Part shown: positions 32,943-41,292 of the stretch, piece after piece
Numbering within the stretch: position 1 is the stretch's first letter
Layout: every line of letters begins with the position of its first letter
NCBI RefSeq assembly: GCF_024609785.1
Contig: NZ_JANHJQ010000013.1
Location: forward strand, 62,001 to 126,000
Direction of reading: 5' to 3'
Length of the DNA: 64,000 nucleotides
DNA from: Pseudalkalibacillus decolorationis
GTDB taxonomy: Bacteria > Bacillota > Bacilli > Bacillales > Fictibacillaceae
Notes under the pieces: generated by a model
What the model saw: the letters and a program-made list of their open reading frames with translations, nothing else
Database searches by the model: none
What the model was told of the DNA's origin: nothing
Program-made: the position numbers and the translations under genes

Positions 32943-33001
32943 TAAAAGGTGGACTCTCAAATTTGATTGCCTAAACAACATTTGAGAGTCCACCGTATCT
33001 T
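32943..33001. terminator. Long hairpin between the transporter operon and the symporter gene
   Basis: GGTGGACTCTCAAAT (32948-32962) and ATTTGAGAGTCCACC (32980-32994) are perfect 15-bp arms with a 17-nt loop; AGTAAAA lies before them and GTATCTTTTACT after. It terminates the symporter gene on the minus strand. Confidence 0.8.
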
Positions 33002-33041
33002 TTACTTGAATTAGTATCTGCCAATTAGATGATTAATTAGA

Positions 33042-34457
33042 TTAAGAACTTATATTTTGTTTCTGATCTTGATCGGAAAATAGCTTAATAATTGGCTTTC
33101 CAGAGCGTTCTTTATATATACGTTCGATGTAATCCTGTGTGATTGCACGAATCTCTTTGTGTAAAAACACAAGGGGGATAATGTTACATAAGACAACGAA
33201 GGCAAGCAGTAGATCAAGGAACTGCCAGACGAACTGTAAGCCGCCGATCGCGCCAACGTAAATTGCAATAATGTACACAACTCTCATAAATTTTGAAGCC
33301 TTAAGCCCAAAGAGGTACTCCGTTTGTTTTTCACCAAAAAAGATGAGAACTCCGACAGTCGTAATAACGAAGAACAATAGGAACACGGCGACAAACATTC
33401 CACCAAACGTTTCACCCATAACACTTCCGAATGCGATGCTTATCATGTTCGAGGCATCCGCTGCATCTACTTTCGTCCAAGAACCAGTGACAAGAACCGC
33501 TAGCCCTGAAACTGTACATATGACGATTGTATCAACGAAAACGCTGAAGATTCCCCAAAGTGCTTGTCGGGATGGGTGATCTGTTTGTGCAGCGGCGTGT
33601 GTAATCGGTCCTGTTCCAATTCCAGCTTCGTTGGAGTAAAGTCCACGTGCAACTCCCCAACGAATCGCTTGAGCTATACCTGCTCCAGCGAAGCCTCCAG
33701 CTGCTGAAATTGGCGTGAATGCACTAGAGAAAATGAGTGCAAATACACTGGGTAATTCTCCTACATTTGCAAAAATGACAACAAGTGCACCGAGAACATA
33801 TGTAACGACCATAAAAGGGACAATTTTATCAGTAACATTGGCGATCCGTTTAATTCCGCCAAATATAACCAGTCCAACGAGTACACACATGATGATTCCG
33901 GTGATTTCAGTTGGCCATCCAAATGCACCTTCGACCTGTGTTGTAATTGAATTCGATTGCACCATTAAGCTTGGAATAATTTCGATCATAAGGAAAAAGG
34001 CGAATGCAGCGGCCACTTTGTCCCAACCGAGTGCTTTTCTAATGTAGTATTGCGGTCCGCCAACCCATGTTCCGTCTTTACTCTTTTCACGATATTTAAC
34101 GCCAAGTACGATTTCGGAATACTTTGTGGCCATTCCGATTAGAGCTACCGCCCACATCCAAAACAGAGCACCGGGGCCACCGAGAGCAATAGCGACGGGA
34201 ACTCCTACGATATTCGTAGCACCGGCAGTTGAGGCGAGTGCTGAGGTAAAGGCTTGGAACGGGGTGATTGTCCCGGTGTGTTTGCCTTTTTTAAAAACTT
34301 GTCCAATCGTTTGTGCGAGTACATGACCGAAGAAACGGAATTGAAAGAATCCTAGTCGGATCGTTAAGAAAATTCCACCTGCGATTAATAATATAGCTAG
34401 GACATAAGTCCACAGAAAGTTTGATGTGTTCGCAATCCATTCTTGAATGATTTCCAC
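33042..34457 (-). CDS. Sodium:alanine symporter family (AGCS) transporter
   Basis: The 471-residue carrier has about ten to eleven membrane segments and the AGCS signatures: FQAFTSALASTAGATNIVGV (about 70-90), GGPGALFWMWAVALIGMATK, and RGLYSNEAGIGTGPITHAAA near 285-305. It takes up alanine, glycine or glutamine with sodium (AlsT/YrbD/GlnT family). The frame stays open to an ATG at 34475, but that ATG is part of the SD itself (ATGGGAGGT); GTG 34457 is well spaced from GGGAGGT and is chosen. Single gene. Confidence 0.9.
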   Translation of the reverse strand: MEIIQEWIANTSNFLWTYVLAILLIAGGIFLTIRLGFFQFRFFGHVLAQTIGQVFKKGKHTGTITPFQAFTSALASTAGATNIVGVPVAIALGGPGALFWMWAVALIGMATKYSEIVLGVKYREKSKDGTWVGGPQYYIRKALGWDKVAAAFAFFLMIEIIPSLMVQSNSITTQVEGAFGWPTEITGIIMCVLVGLVIFGGIKRIANVTDKIVPFMVVTYVLGALVVIFANVGELPSVFALIFSSAFTPISAAGGFAGAGIAQAIRWGVARGLYSNEAGIGTGPITHAAAQTDHPSRQALWGIFSVFVDTIVICTVSGLAVLVTGSWTKVDAADASNMISIAFGSVMGETFGGMFVAVFLLFFVITTVGVLIFFGEKQTEYLFGLKASKFMRVVYIIAIYVGAIGGLQFVWQFLDLLLAFVVLCNIIPLVFLHKEIRAITQDYIERIYKERSGKPIIKLFSDQDQKQNISS

Positions 34458-34743
34458 AATACAGCTACCTCCCATTTGTATACGAATTTATCTAAATAGT
34501 TCGATTTTTAACTATACCCTTTTTTTTATGTTTTCAAAAGAGAAAGTGTTTTTTGGTAGTAAAATAGGAAAATTGTTGGAAGTTTCAAAAAGGCATCGTG
34601 TAAATGACCATTTTGTTGTAAAATAGGGGTATACATAATTCTGGGGTTTAACACTTGGAATTAAGGGAATTAATAAATAGGCAAAGGGAAGCTCGGAAAA
34701 GTTTGAGACAATGATTCTTAAATGATAGGAGAGTTTGACCGTT

Positions 34744-34881
34744 ATGACTATTACAGACGTTCATATCCAGAACTTGCGAGAAAAAGGGATTGATGTCCAG
34801 AAAGTGATTGTCAAATCGCTTAGGCTTGCAAAAAACTATTCAGACAAGATGAAAGAAAATGGAAAGAATTCAGAAAAATAA
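34744..34881 (+). CDS. Possible 45-residue basic protein
   Basis: ATG 34744 lies about 11 nt after AGGAGAG and opens 45 codons: MTITDVHIQNLREKGIDVQK, VIVKSLRLAKNY and SDKMKENGKNSEK. It is amphipathic and basic, without membrane segment. It sits alone in 34458-35150. Composition is convincing for a real small protein, but no family is known to me. The rest of that interval holds dyads at 34892-34967 and 34993-35019 and the terminator of the minus-strand gene. Confidence 0.5.
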   Translation: MTITDVHIQNLREKGIDVQKVIVKSLRLAKNYSDKMKENGKNSEK

Positions 34882-35113
34882 ATAGAGGCACTAGTTTGTC
34901 CTTTACGTTCTAGCGTTTGGCAGGTTCGCCGGCGCTTATTTGCTTTGCGGAGAGGAAAGGACTAAAAAAACTAAAGTAAGACTAATAAATTGAACTTCTG
35001 AAACACGGTCGCAATTCAGAAAGTATGGTCATGGGTCATAGCTCAGAAAAATACACTCTGGCTGAAAACTCTTTACGTTGACCGATAATACTTGATCTTG
35101 GCTTATAAATGAA

Positions 35114-35137
35114 CAAAGCGGAGCACGGTCCGCTTTG
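35114..35137 (-). terminator. Stem-loop after panE
   Basis: CAAAGCGGA-GCACGG-TCCGCTTTG, a 9-bp perfect stem, lies 13 nt past the panE stop. On the minus strand it is followed by TTCATTTA, a modest U-tract. Confidence 0.65.
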
Positions 35138-35150
35138 AATTGTGCATTAT

Positions 35151-36149
35151 TTATTCAATTCGTTTCAATTTTTCAGAAATGTCCCGAACTTCTTTAGAAT
35201 TTGATTTAAGTGCAATCCTATCTAGTTGTTTTTTCCCGGTTTCATATGGTTTGATTAATGCATAGAGTGCACGGATTGAAGGAAGTTTAAGTTCTTTTTC
35301 TTTTGCCAGATTCAATGCTCCGCCAAGAAGATGCTCAACCTCGAGAGGCAGTCCTTTTTGTTTATCCCGGTGCATGGATGATGTAGCATCGTTTGGAAAG
35401 CGGTGGATTTGGACAACCGCATTTTCAATATGCTCTTCGGTTAAACGAATATCATATGCGTTGGCGAGTTCTTTCATTTCATTTAAAACTTCTTGAGCTA
35501 ATTCGAACGTTGCTTCAGTATCACGGATTTCCCCAATTAAAAGATCGCTGGCAGTAGTTACACCCGAAAATGCGTTAATAAATGTGTATTTGAGCCAGAG
35601 TTTGAGTAAGACATCATCGCTTACTAAGCTATTCATGTTCGCTTTTTCAAAGGTATGATGAAGCTGTTCACAAAATTCTACCTGGGAAGAATGGAGGGGG
35701 CCGAACGTTAAATCGTGCTGTTCACTTGAGTGGACGACATGTCCCCGCTCATTTAAGGTAGAAATGATGTGGGACAATCCACCTAAGACAGCCTCTTCGC
35801 CAAGCTTATCCCGTAATGCATCAATATGCGTAATTCCGTTCAATATTGGTAAAACCTTCGCACCTTTTCGGACGAGTGTTTGTAACGTGGAAAAAAGGTC
35901 ATCATTCAGATGATAGCTTTTAACAGCGAGAAAAACGAGATCTGCCCGATCAATCTCATCTGCAGTCTTAACAAGTATCGGTTGGCTAATTTTGTAGTCA
36001 CCCTGTGTACTTTGCACGAGGAGCCCGTTTTCTTTAAGCTGCTCAGCGCGTTGATTTCGGACGAGAAACTGTACATCTAAACCTGCCTCATGCCATCTTG
36101 CCCCAAAATAAGCTCCAAGGGCGCCTGCACCAACTATTATTATTTTCAT
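35151..36149 (-). CDS. panE: 2-dehydropantoate 2-reductase family protein
   Basis: The 332-residue enzyme starts MKIIIVGAGALGAYFGARWH, the ApbA/PanE NADPH-binding fold, with VFLAVKSYHLND (about 75), PILNGITH (about 100) containing the substrate-pocket Asn, and catalytic Lys in LLKLWLKYTFINAFSG (about 183). It reduces ketopantoate to pantoate for coenzyme A. An ATG 12 nt earlier also exists, but GGTGG precedes ATG 36149. No pan gene is adjacent, and Bacillaceae carry several members of this family, so another 2-oxoacid substrate is possible. Single gene. Confidence 0.82.
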   Translation of the reverse strand: MKIIIVGAGALGAYFGARWHEAGLDVQFLVRNQRAEQLKENGLLVQSTQGDYKISQPILVKTADEIDRADLVFLAVKSYHLNDDLFSTLQTLVRKGAKVLPILNGITHIDALRDKLGEEAVLGGLSHIISTLNERGHVVHSSEQHDLTFGPLHSSQVEFCEQLHHTFEKANMNSLVSDDVLLKLWLKYTFINAFSGVTTASDLLIGEIRDTEATFELAQEVLNEMKELANAYDIRLTEEHIENAVVQIHRFPNDATSSMHRDKQKGLPLEVEHLLGGALNLAKEKELKLPSIRALYALIKPYETGKKQLDRIALKSNSKEVRDISEKLKRIE

Positions 36150-36399
36150 ATATTCCACCATCCTTATCCTTTAATAAAATGAAAATTTGGCTAATCACAG
36201 ATTTCATGTAAAAAGATCTGTATGAAGAAAATTCGATAGGAAATGTGAGATTCCTTCGTTTTTTCAGTGTTAAAGTGTTGATTTCGGACAATCTACTAAT
36301 GAAAACCTATCTCGATACCTATTCAAGACCGGGATGGTGGTGTAGGATTATAGGAGCGATAAAGATCGTGAACATGGAAATGTATAAGGAGAAAAAATC

Positions 36400-37605
36400 A
36401 TGACAATGAATTGGGAATATATATCTTCAACAAAACCATTTATACAACGGGGGTGGGATAAGGCTGGGTTTACGGAACCTACTTCGATTCAAATAAAGTC
36501 TGTTCCGCTTATTGTAGAGGGAAAGGACGTCATCGCAGAGTCACCGACTGGTACGGGTAAGACGCTCGCCTACTTACTGCCGATTTTAGAAAGGATTGAT
36601 CCTGAGAAAAAAGATCCACAGGCATTAATTCTAGCATCGTCACGTGAATTAGTGATGCAAATTTTTGAAGAAATACAGAAGTGGTCAGAGGGAAGCGGGA
36701 TTAAAGGTGCGTCGTTGATCGGTGGTGCGAACGTGAAGCGACAGCTTGATAAGTTAAAGAAGCAGCATCCGCAGGTAGTCGTTGGGACGCCAGGGCGGGT
36801 TGAAGAACTGGTCAAAATGAAAAAGTTGAAAATGCATGAGGTACAAACGGTTGTGTTAGATGAGGTCGACCAATTGCTAGTGCCAGAGCACCTCGGAACA
36901 GTCAAATCAATTATCAAATCAACATTGAATGACCGGCAGCTCTTGCTATTTTCTGCAACGTTATCGGATAAAGCTGTCGATGTGGGCAAGGAGTTAACAA
37001 CGAATCCTGAAGTGATCAAAGTTCAGCGTAATGCACAGCAAAACGCAAATGTGGAGCATTTTTACATTGTAAGTGAGCAAAGAGATAAGATTAAGGTGTT
37101 AGAGAAGATTGCAAGAATGGCTGGTGTAACCGCACTAGCTTTTGGAAAGGACATTGGCGAGCTACAGGTTATTGCGGAAAAAATCTCATATAAGCAGGTA
37201 CCTGTCGGCGTTTTGCATAGTGAGATGAGAAAAGATGAGCGGCAGAAGGCATTAAAGCAATTTCGTGATGGGAAATCCAATTTGCTTCTTGCAACCGATG
37301 TTGCTGCAAGAGGTCTAGATATTGAAGGGTTAAGTCATGTCGTTCATATCGATGTTCCTGAAGAGGCAAAGCAATACCTTCATCGTTCAGGAAGAACAGG
37401 ACGAGCAGGAGCAAGTGGAACAGTCATTTCAATCGTCAACGAACGTGATGAAAGAAATTTGAAAAAGCTCGGACGCGAAATAGGTATAGAGCTTGAACCA
37501 AAAACCTTGTATGGCGGGGAAATTGTGGATGCGAGACCTGCTCGTGACCAGTCAATTAAGAACAAACCAAAGGGTCAAGTCCCGAAGAAAAAAACGAAGC
37601 GCTAA
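36400..37605 (+). CDS. DEAD-box RNA helicase (YfmL-like)
   Basis: The 401-residue helicase has a Q motif (FTEPTSIQIKSVPLI), motif I SPTGTGKT (about 48), Ia ASSRELVMQ, motif II as DEVD instead of DEAD (about 154), SAT motif III, and RSGRTGRAG motif VI (about 330). It ends in a basic tail, PKGQVPKKKTKR, that would bind RNA. It is short (no extra C-terminal RNA-binding domain), as is YfmL of B. subtilis, which works in 50S ribosome assembly and cold growth. AAGGAGAAAAAATC is the SD. Single gene with a strong terminator. Confidence 0.87.
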   Translation: MTMNWEYISSTKPFIQRGWDKAGFTEPTSIQIKSVPLIVEGKDVIAESPTGTGKTLAYLLPILERIDPEKKDPQALILASSRELVMQIFEEIQKWSEGSGIKGASLIGGANVKRQLDKLKKQHPQVVVGTPGRVEELVKMKKLKMHEVQTVVLDEVDQLLVPEHLGTVKSIIKSTLNDRQLLLFSATLSDKAVDVGKELTTNPEVIKVQRNAQQNANVEHFYIVSEQRDKIKVLEKIARMAGVTALAFGKDIGELQVIAEKISYKQVPVGVLHSEMRKDERQKALKQFRDGKSNLLLATDVAARGLDIEGLSHVVHIDVPEEAKQYLHRSGRTGRAGASGTVISIVNERDERNLKKLGREIGIELEPKTLYGGEIVDARPARDQSIKNKPKGQVPKKKTKR

Positions 37606-37659
37606 AGGAAGTTTAGTAAGGGAGAAACGAGGTCACTTCGTTACACCAATTTAAATAAT

Positions 37660-37695
37660 AAGCTGCAACGAATGAATTCATTCGTTGCAGCTTGT
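37660..37695. terminator. Bidirectional stem-loop after the DEAD-box gene
   Basis: AAGCTGCAACGAATGAA / TTCATTCGTTGCAGCTT is a perfect 17-bp palindrome (37660-37693) with TTATT upstream and GTTTCATTTT downstream. Confidence 0.88.
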
Positions 37696-37716
37696 TTCAT
37701 TTTATTTAGAAGGAAA

Positions 37717-37785
37717 GAGATGCATAGATGTAATGTCTTGCTCCAGGGCCCAACTCCTTGGATCACTTCAGTGAGATTGACGCTA
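37717..37785. repeat. Partial, diverged copy of the CTAGCT-GCGCCC intergenic repeat
   Basis: GATGCATAGATGTAATGTCT, TGCTCCAGGGCCCAACTCC and TTGGATCACTTCAGTGAGA align with the left half of the repeat at 6163-6316. The right half with GGGCGCT is missing. Confidence 0.55.
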
Positions 37786-37831
37786 CGTTAACATATCTAC
37801 TAAAACCATTCATATGATTTGGGGTGACGTA

Positions 37832-37948
37832 ATGATTATGATCCAACATTTGTCGAAAAAAACGAATGTTACTACGGGAACTCTAAGGTATTATAAAAAA
37901 AGCGAAGAGGTTGGAAGCATTGGAAGAAACAATGCTTCCTTTTTATAA
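37832..37948 (+). pseudogene. MerR-family regulator, N-terminal HTH remnant
   Basis: After GGGGTGACGT, ATG 37832 opens 38 codons: MIMIQHLSKKTNVTTGTLRY then YKKSEEVGS. LSKKTNVTxGTLRYY is the MerR winged-helix start. The frame then runs into a stem-loop (GGAAGCATT/AATGCTTCC plus T5) and a stop, so the recognition wing and effector domain are absent. It is a truncated gene or a decayed copy. Confidence 0.6.
37913..37946 (+). terminator. Terminator inside the MerR remnant
   Basis: GGAAGCATT-GGAAGAAAC-AATGCTTCC followed by TTTTTAT. It overlaps the last codons of the MerR fragment. Confidence 0.75.
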
Positions 37949-38040
37949 GATCGTCAGGTGGCAGAAGCACCAGGGCTGGCACCAGTGCATTAGGCTTCAT
38001 TTTCTGCTAGAAACAAAGCTGTTTTTAGGTCCTTTTTACT

Positions 38041-38130
38041 ATGCGTGGCCGAAATATCGGATTCCGTGGCCGATATAATTCAATCCGTGATCGAAATATC
38101 ATGATCCGTGACCGATATATGATGATCCAT
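38041..38130. repeat. Short tandem repeat array A, ~21-bp period
   Basis: Four units start ATGCGTGGCCGAAATATCGG, ATTCCGTGGCCGATATAATT, ATCCGTGATCGAAATATCAT and ATCCGTGACCGATATATGAT, then decay into ATCCATG. Period 20-22 bp with conserved CCGTGNCCGA-ATAT. It lies in the 37606-38310 gap, which otherwise holds the MerR remnant and no other gene. Confidence 0.8.
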
Positions 38131-38310
38131 GTTGTCAAAGCTTAAATTTTCACGCAGAAAATGAGTGCTATCCCTCGATTTATTCATCACAATACTTCAA
38201 GACATAGGTCCGAGCTAAGTATCAGTCTGTTTTAAGGCTTAACCATGCCAAGTATCACTTTACCACAATCCATCATTCTACAATTTTTAAATTAGGTGCT
38301 TGTGCTTTTC

Positions 38311-38508
38311 TTAGTTAGAAAGAATATCTTGAACACGGCCGACTTGTCCATCTTCGAGTCGGACTTTTATACCGTGTGGATGAAAGCTGGATTTTGTTAG
38401 AATATCTTTAACGGTACCCTTCGTTTTCGTTCCAGTTCGCTGGTCCTTCTTTAATACGATGTTCACTTCGATTCCAGGCTTGATGTCTTTTCGATTTTGA
38501 CCATTCAT
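38311..38508 (-). CDS. ywbE: YwbE family protein (DUF2196)
   Basis: The 65-residue basic protein reads MNGQNRKDIKPGIEVNIVLK, KDQRTGTKTKGTVKDILTKS and HPHGIKVRLEDGQVGRVQDI, which is the complete YwbE family signature (RxxIxPGxxVxIVLKxDQRTGxLTxGxVxxILTxSxxHPHGIKVRL). It has a small beta-barrel, KOW-like fold; its function is unknown, possibly nucleic-acid binding. AAAGGATCCAC precedes the ATG. It is divergent from the ABC operon on the other side of a 310-bp regulatory gap. Confidence 0.93.
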   Translation of the reverse strand: MNGQNRKDIKPGIEVNIVLKKDQRTGTKTKGTVKDILTKSSFHPHGIKVRLEDGQVGRVQDILSN

Positions 38509-38600
38509 TGTGGATCCTTTCCTTTCTATATACCACGCTCAGTTAATCAAACGTTGATTGAATTTTATAGATCTCCATCCATAGTATACACTTTTCCCCT

Positions 38601-38751
38601 ACTTAAAGAGAACTTAAAGAGAACAATGCTTCGAGTGCGTTTAATATTTACTACTATCACAACTTTGCACCTATTTTTATATTCGAGACAGAAAAACAAT
38701 AGCCCAACTCGGTAAATACTTCTGCACCTTAAAATTAAGGAAGAATTAAGG
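38601..38751 (+). promoter_or_regulatory. Two CTTAA-N6-CTTAA operator-like sites upstream of the resistance operon
   Basis: ACTTAAAGAGA is repeated twice in tandem (38601-38622), and AATTAAGG occurs twice 11 bp apart (38733-38751). The second pair read on the other strand is again CTTAA-N6-CTTAA, so the same 11-bp-phased half-site pair is present in opposite orientations. OmpR-family regulators of the NisR/SpaR/BceR kind bind such repeats. They fill the 38509-38818 gap with the promoter below. Confidence 0.55.
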
Positions 38752-38782
38752 TTGGCTGAAAATAGACTTAAGATGCGCTCGT

Positions 38783-38788
38783 TATAAT
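38783..38788 (+). promoter_or_regulatory. -10 element of the resistance operon promoter
   Basis: TATAAT is perfect but no -35 hexamer lies 16-18 nt upstream (bases there read AAATAG/AGACTT), which fits activator-dependent transcription from the phased repeats. The ATG follows at 38819. Confidence 0.55.
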
Positions 38789-38818
38789 GAATTTGCAATG
38801 ATACAGGAGGCGAGCAAA

Positions 38819-39730
38819 ATGAGTAATTATTTAATTGAAACGAATGGACTTATAAAATCATTTGGCAACTTTAAAGCAGTGAACGGAATTGACCTTAAAG
38901 TCCCTAAAGGAGAAATTTACGGATTCTTAGGACCGAATGGCGCAGGCAAATCTACGACAATCCGCATGCTACTCGGCTTAATAAAACCAACCCAAGGAAT
39001 GGTGCAGCTTTTTGGGAGACCATTGAAATCAAATCGACTCGATATTCTTAAAAAGGTTGGATCGATGGTTGAGTCGCCATCGTACTACGGACATCTCTCC
39101 GCTTATGAAAACCTAAACATCACTCGAAAAATTTTAGAGCTTCCAAAAAGTGAAGTGGACCGAGTCCTTCAAGTTGTCAGACTAACCGAGGTGAAGGATA
39201 AACTCGTGAAAAAGTTTTCACTCGGGATGAAGCAACGTTTAGGAATTGCACAAGCACTTTTAGGAAACCCGGAACTACTCTTACTAGATGAACCGACGAA
39301 TGGTCTTGATCCTTCCGGAATCCATGAAATTCGTGATTTGATCAAACGTCTACCATTCGAAACAGGGATGACCGTGCTTGTATCAAGTCATATCCTCAGT
39401 GAAGTCGAATTAATCGCTGACCAGGTCGGTGTTATACAAAAAGGGGAAATGATCTTTCAAGGAACCCTTCAAGACCTTCGTGTAAAAGGCTCATCGACAT
39501 TAATAATTGATGCAAATCCTATGGAAAGAGCTCTTGTACACATTGAGCAAATGGGATACACCGTACAAGTTCGTGATGGAAGACTATATATCCCTGAACA
39601 AACAGTCGATCCAGCTGAAATGAATAAAAAGCTTGTGATGAACAACATTTCTGTAAGGCACCTGAGTGAGCATCGTGACACACTTGAAGAAATCTTCTTA
39701 TCTATAACGAGGGAGGATTTGAAACGATGA
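38819..39730 (+). CDS. ABC transporter ATP-binding protein, BcrA/LanF lantibiotic-immunity type
   Basis: The 303-residue ATPase has Walker A GPNGAGKST (about 35-43), signature FSLGMKQRL, Walker B LLLLDEPTNGLDP and SSHILSEVEL. After about 215 it continues with the C-terminal extension typical of BcrA/NisF/EpiF-like exporters. It energises two ABC-2 permeases encoded next, which together would expel or detach lantibiotics or bacitracin-like peptides from the membrane. ATG 38819 is 8 nt after AGGAGG; the upstream ATG 38798 has no SD. It overlaps the next gene by 4 nt. Confidence 0.88.
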   Translation: MSNYLIETNGLIKSFGNFKAVNGIDLKVPKGEIYGFLGPNGAGKSTTIRMLLGLIKPTQGMVQLFGRPLKSNRLDILKKVGSMVESPSYYGHLSAYENLNITRKILELPKSEVDRVLQVVRLTEVKDKLVKKFSLGMKQRLGIAQALLGNPELLLLDEPTNGLDPSGIHEIRDLIKRLPFETGMTVLVSSHILSEVELIADQVGVIQKGEMIFQGTLQDLRVKGSSTLIIDANPMERALVHIEQMGYTVQVRDGRLYIPEQTVDPAEMNKKLVMNNISVRHLSEHRDTLEEIFLSITREDLKR

Positions 39731-40485
39731 AACTGGTACAGCTCATCGGCACAGAATTAAGTAAACAGAAGCGAAGTTTTTTATGGCTTTTTCTATTTAT
39801 CATCCCTTTAGGAACGACAGGTGCGATGCTACTCGATATGGTGATACGTTACGATGATTATTTGTTCCCTAATGCACAGGAAAACGGAATATCGTCTTGG
39901 GAAATGCTAATCAATGAAAATCACGGAGTCCTTTCTTGGGGGCTTTTTCTACCGGTATTTGTTGCCGTCATCAGTGCATTCATCCATCAAAATGAATCAA
40001 AAGTCGATAATTGGAAGAACCTTCTTAGTCTTCCGGTTACAAGAGGATCCGTACTTCTATCAAAATATTTGATCATATTGGTTTTCGGATGGTTGTTGGT
40101 TTTATTTAATGCACTAGGTCTTATTCTGGTCGGAAAATTAACTGGGTTTCCAGAGTCGGTCAGCTTTGAACTGTTCGGTCGTTACGTTTTGTTTCAGTTT
40201 ATTAGCTTATTAGCGATAGCAGCGATTCAAAACCTGTTGAATGTGATTATGAAAAATCCGATATTCCCTGTGGTGGTTGCGTTTGTTGGAATGATTGTGT
40301 CCGGTATTCTCATGTATCAACATCAACAGATAGGTAAGTTTTTCCCCTTTCTTTACCCATATATCGCAGGGGATTTAGGGAAGTTCGGTTTTAATCCTGA
40401 CATCGCAATTAGTGGTGGTCTTATTTACGGTGCAATTGTATTCATGGTCGGACTTTTTGTATTTAATAAAAAGGATATTGTATAA
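39727..40485 (+). CDS. ABC-2 type permease, lantibiotic-immunity (LanE/MutE-like)
   Basis: The 252-residue protein has six membrane segments, opening with MKLVQLIGTELSKQKRSFLW (cytoplasmic amphipathic start). Between segments 2 and 3 is the family stretch NESKVDNWKNLLSLPVTRGS, matching the E-x3-W-x2-L-x-LPV pattern of LanE/LanG permeases. It works as a heterodimer with the following permease. Start and ATPase stop overlap (ATGA). The name is by family; resistance spectrum is unknown. Confidence 0.83.
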   Translation: MKLVQLIGTELSKQKRSFLWLFLFIIPLGTTGAMLLDMVIRYDDYLFPNAQENGISSWEMLINENHGVLSWGLFLPVFVAVISAFIHQNESKVDNWKNLLSLPVTRGSVLLSKYLIILVFGWLLVLFNALGLILVGKLTGFPESVSFELFGRYVLFQFISLLAIAAIQNLLNVIMKNPIFPVVVAFVGMIVSGILMYQHQQIGKFFPFLYPYIAGDLGKFGFNPDIAISGGLIYGAIVFMVGLFVFNKKDIV

Positions 40486-40497
40486 GGAGGAAGGAAC

Positions 40498-41223
40498 ATG
40501 ATTAAAGCATTACACATTGAATTTTTAAAAATCAAACGATCGAAACTACTCATTCTTGCTACCTTTCTTCCTTTGTTTGCGGCTTTACAAGGGGGACTGT
40601 TTGCAGTAGATATGAAAGGTAAGGAGGAGGACTTGTGGCATTTTGTTTACCTCGGTGCCATGACTCAGTTTTCCTGGTTCATTTTTCCCCTATTAATAAC
40701 GATTATATTGTCCATTATTGCTAGAATCGAACATCATCATGATGGCTGGAAACAGTTGTTTTCCTTACCGGTTGAACGGGAAAATGTTTATTTTTCAAAG
40801 CTCTTAATCGGTTTCGCATTAATCATTTATAGTGTCATCGTGTATACAGTAGGGTTGATTATAGCTGGTATTAGCGTGGGGGCCGATTCATCGATACCTT
40901 ATGATATGATAGTACAAAGACCATTTTTGGTAATTGTTGCATCCTTGCCGATTATCGCGATTCAATTTTATGTAAGCATGCGCTTTTCCCATGTAGGGGT
41001 ACCACTTATGGTAGGTATAGGTCTTGCGTTACCATCGATGTTAATTGCGAATTCGGCTAAGTACTGGATCTATTATCCGTGGACGTATCCGATTACCTCT
41101 GCACTTACAGATACTTTTGGTCCCTTGGGAAAAGCAGAAATCATGTATACGGTTTGTGGCCTATCGTTCGTAGTAATCACAGCAATCGGTCTAATCCAGT
41201 TTCGAACAAAGGATATTATTTAA
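40498..41223 (+). CDS. ABC-2 type permease, lantibiotic-immunity (LanG-like)
   Basis: The 241-residue paralogue of the preceding permease starts MIKALHIEFLKIKRSKLLIL, has six membrane segments, and keeps the cytoplasmic motif HHDGWKQLFSLPVERENVYF. GGAGGAAGGAAC is an excellent SD 12 nt after the upstream stop. The two permeases together with the ATPase give a LanFEG-type exporter. A 69-nt gap separates it from the response regulator, with no terminator, so the five genes are likely one operon. Confidence 0.83.
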   Translation: MIKALHIEFLKIKRSKLLILATFLPLFAALQGGLFAVDMKGKEEDLWHFVYLGAMTQFSWFIFPLLITIILSIIARIEHHHDGWKQLFSLPVERENVYFSKLLIGFALIIYSVIVYTVGLIIAGISVGADSSIPYDMIVQRPFLVIVASLPIIAIQFYVSMRFSHVGVPLMVGIGLALPSMLIANSAKYWIYYPWTYPITSALTDTFGPLGKAEIMYTVCGLSFVVITAIGLIQFRTKDII

Positions 41224-41292
41224 TAAACCACACGTTCAAAAAGCCGAAGAATTTGTATACTTGTAACTTCCTCTAAAAGAATAGGTGAGTAC

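Noticed and set aside
34892-34967. Structured RNA suggested by the AGTTTGTCCTTTACG...GGAAAGGACTAAA dyad
   Set aside because: Pairing is only moderate and matches no known RNA family.
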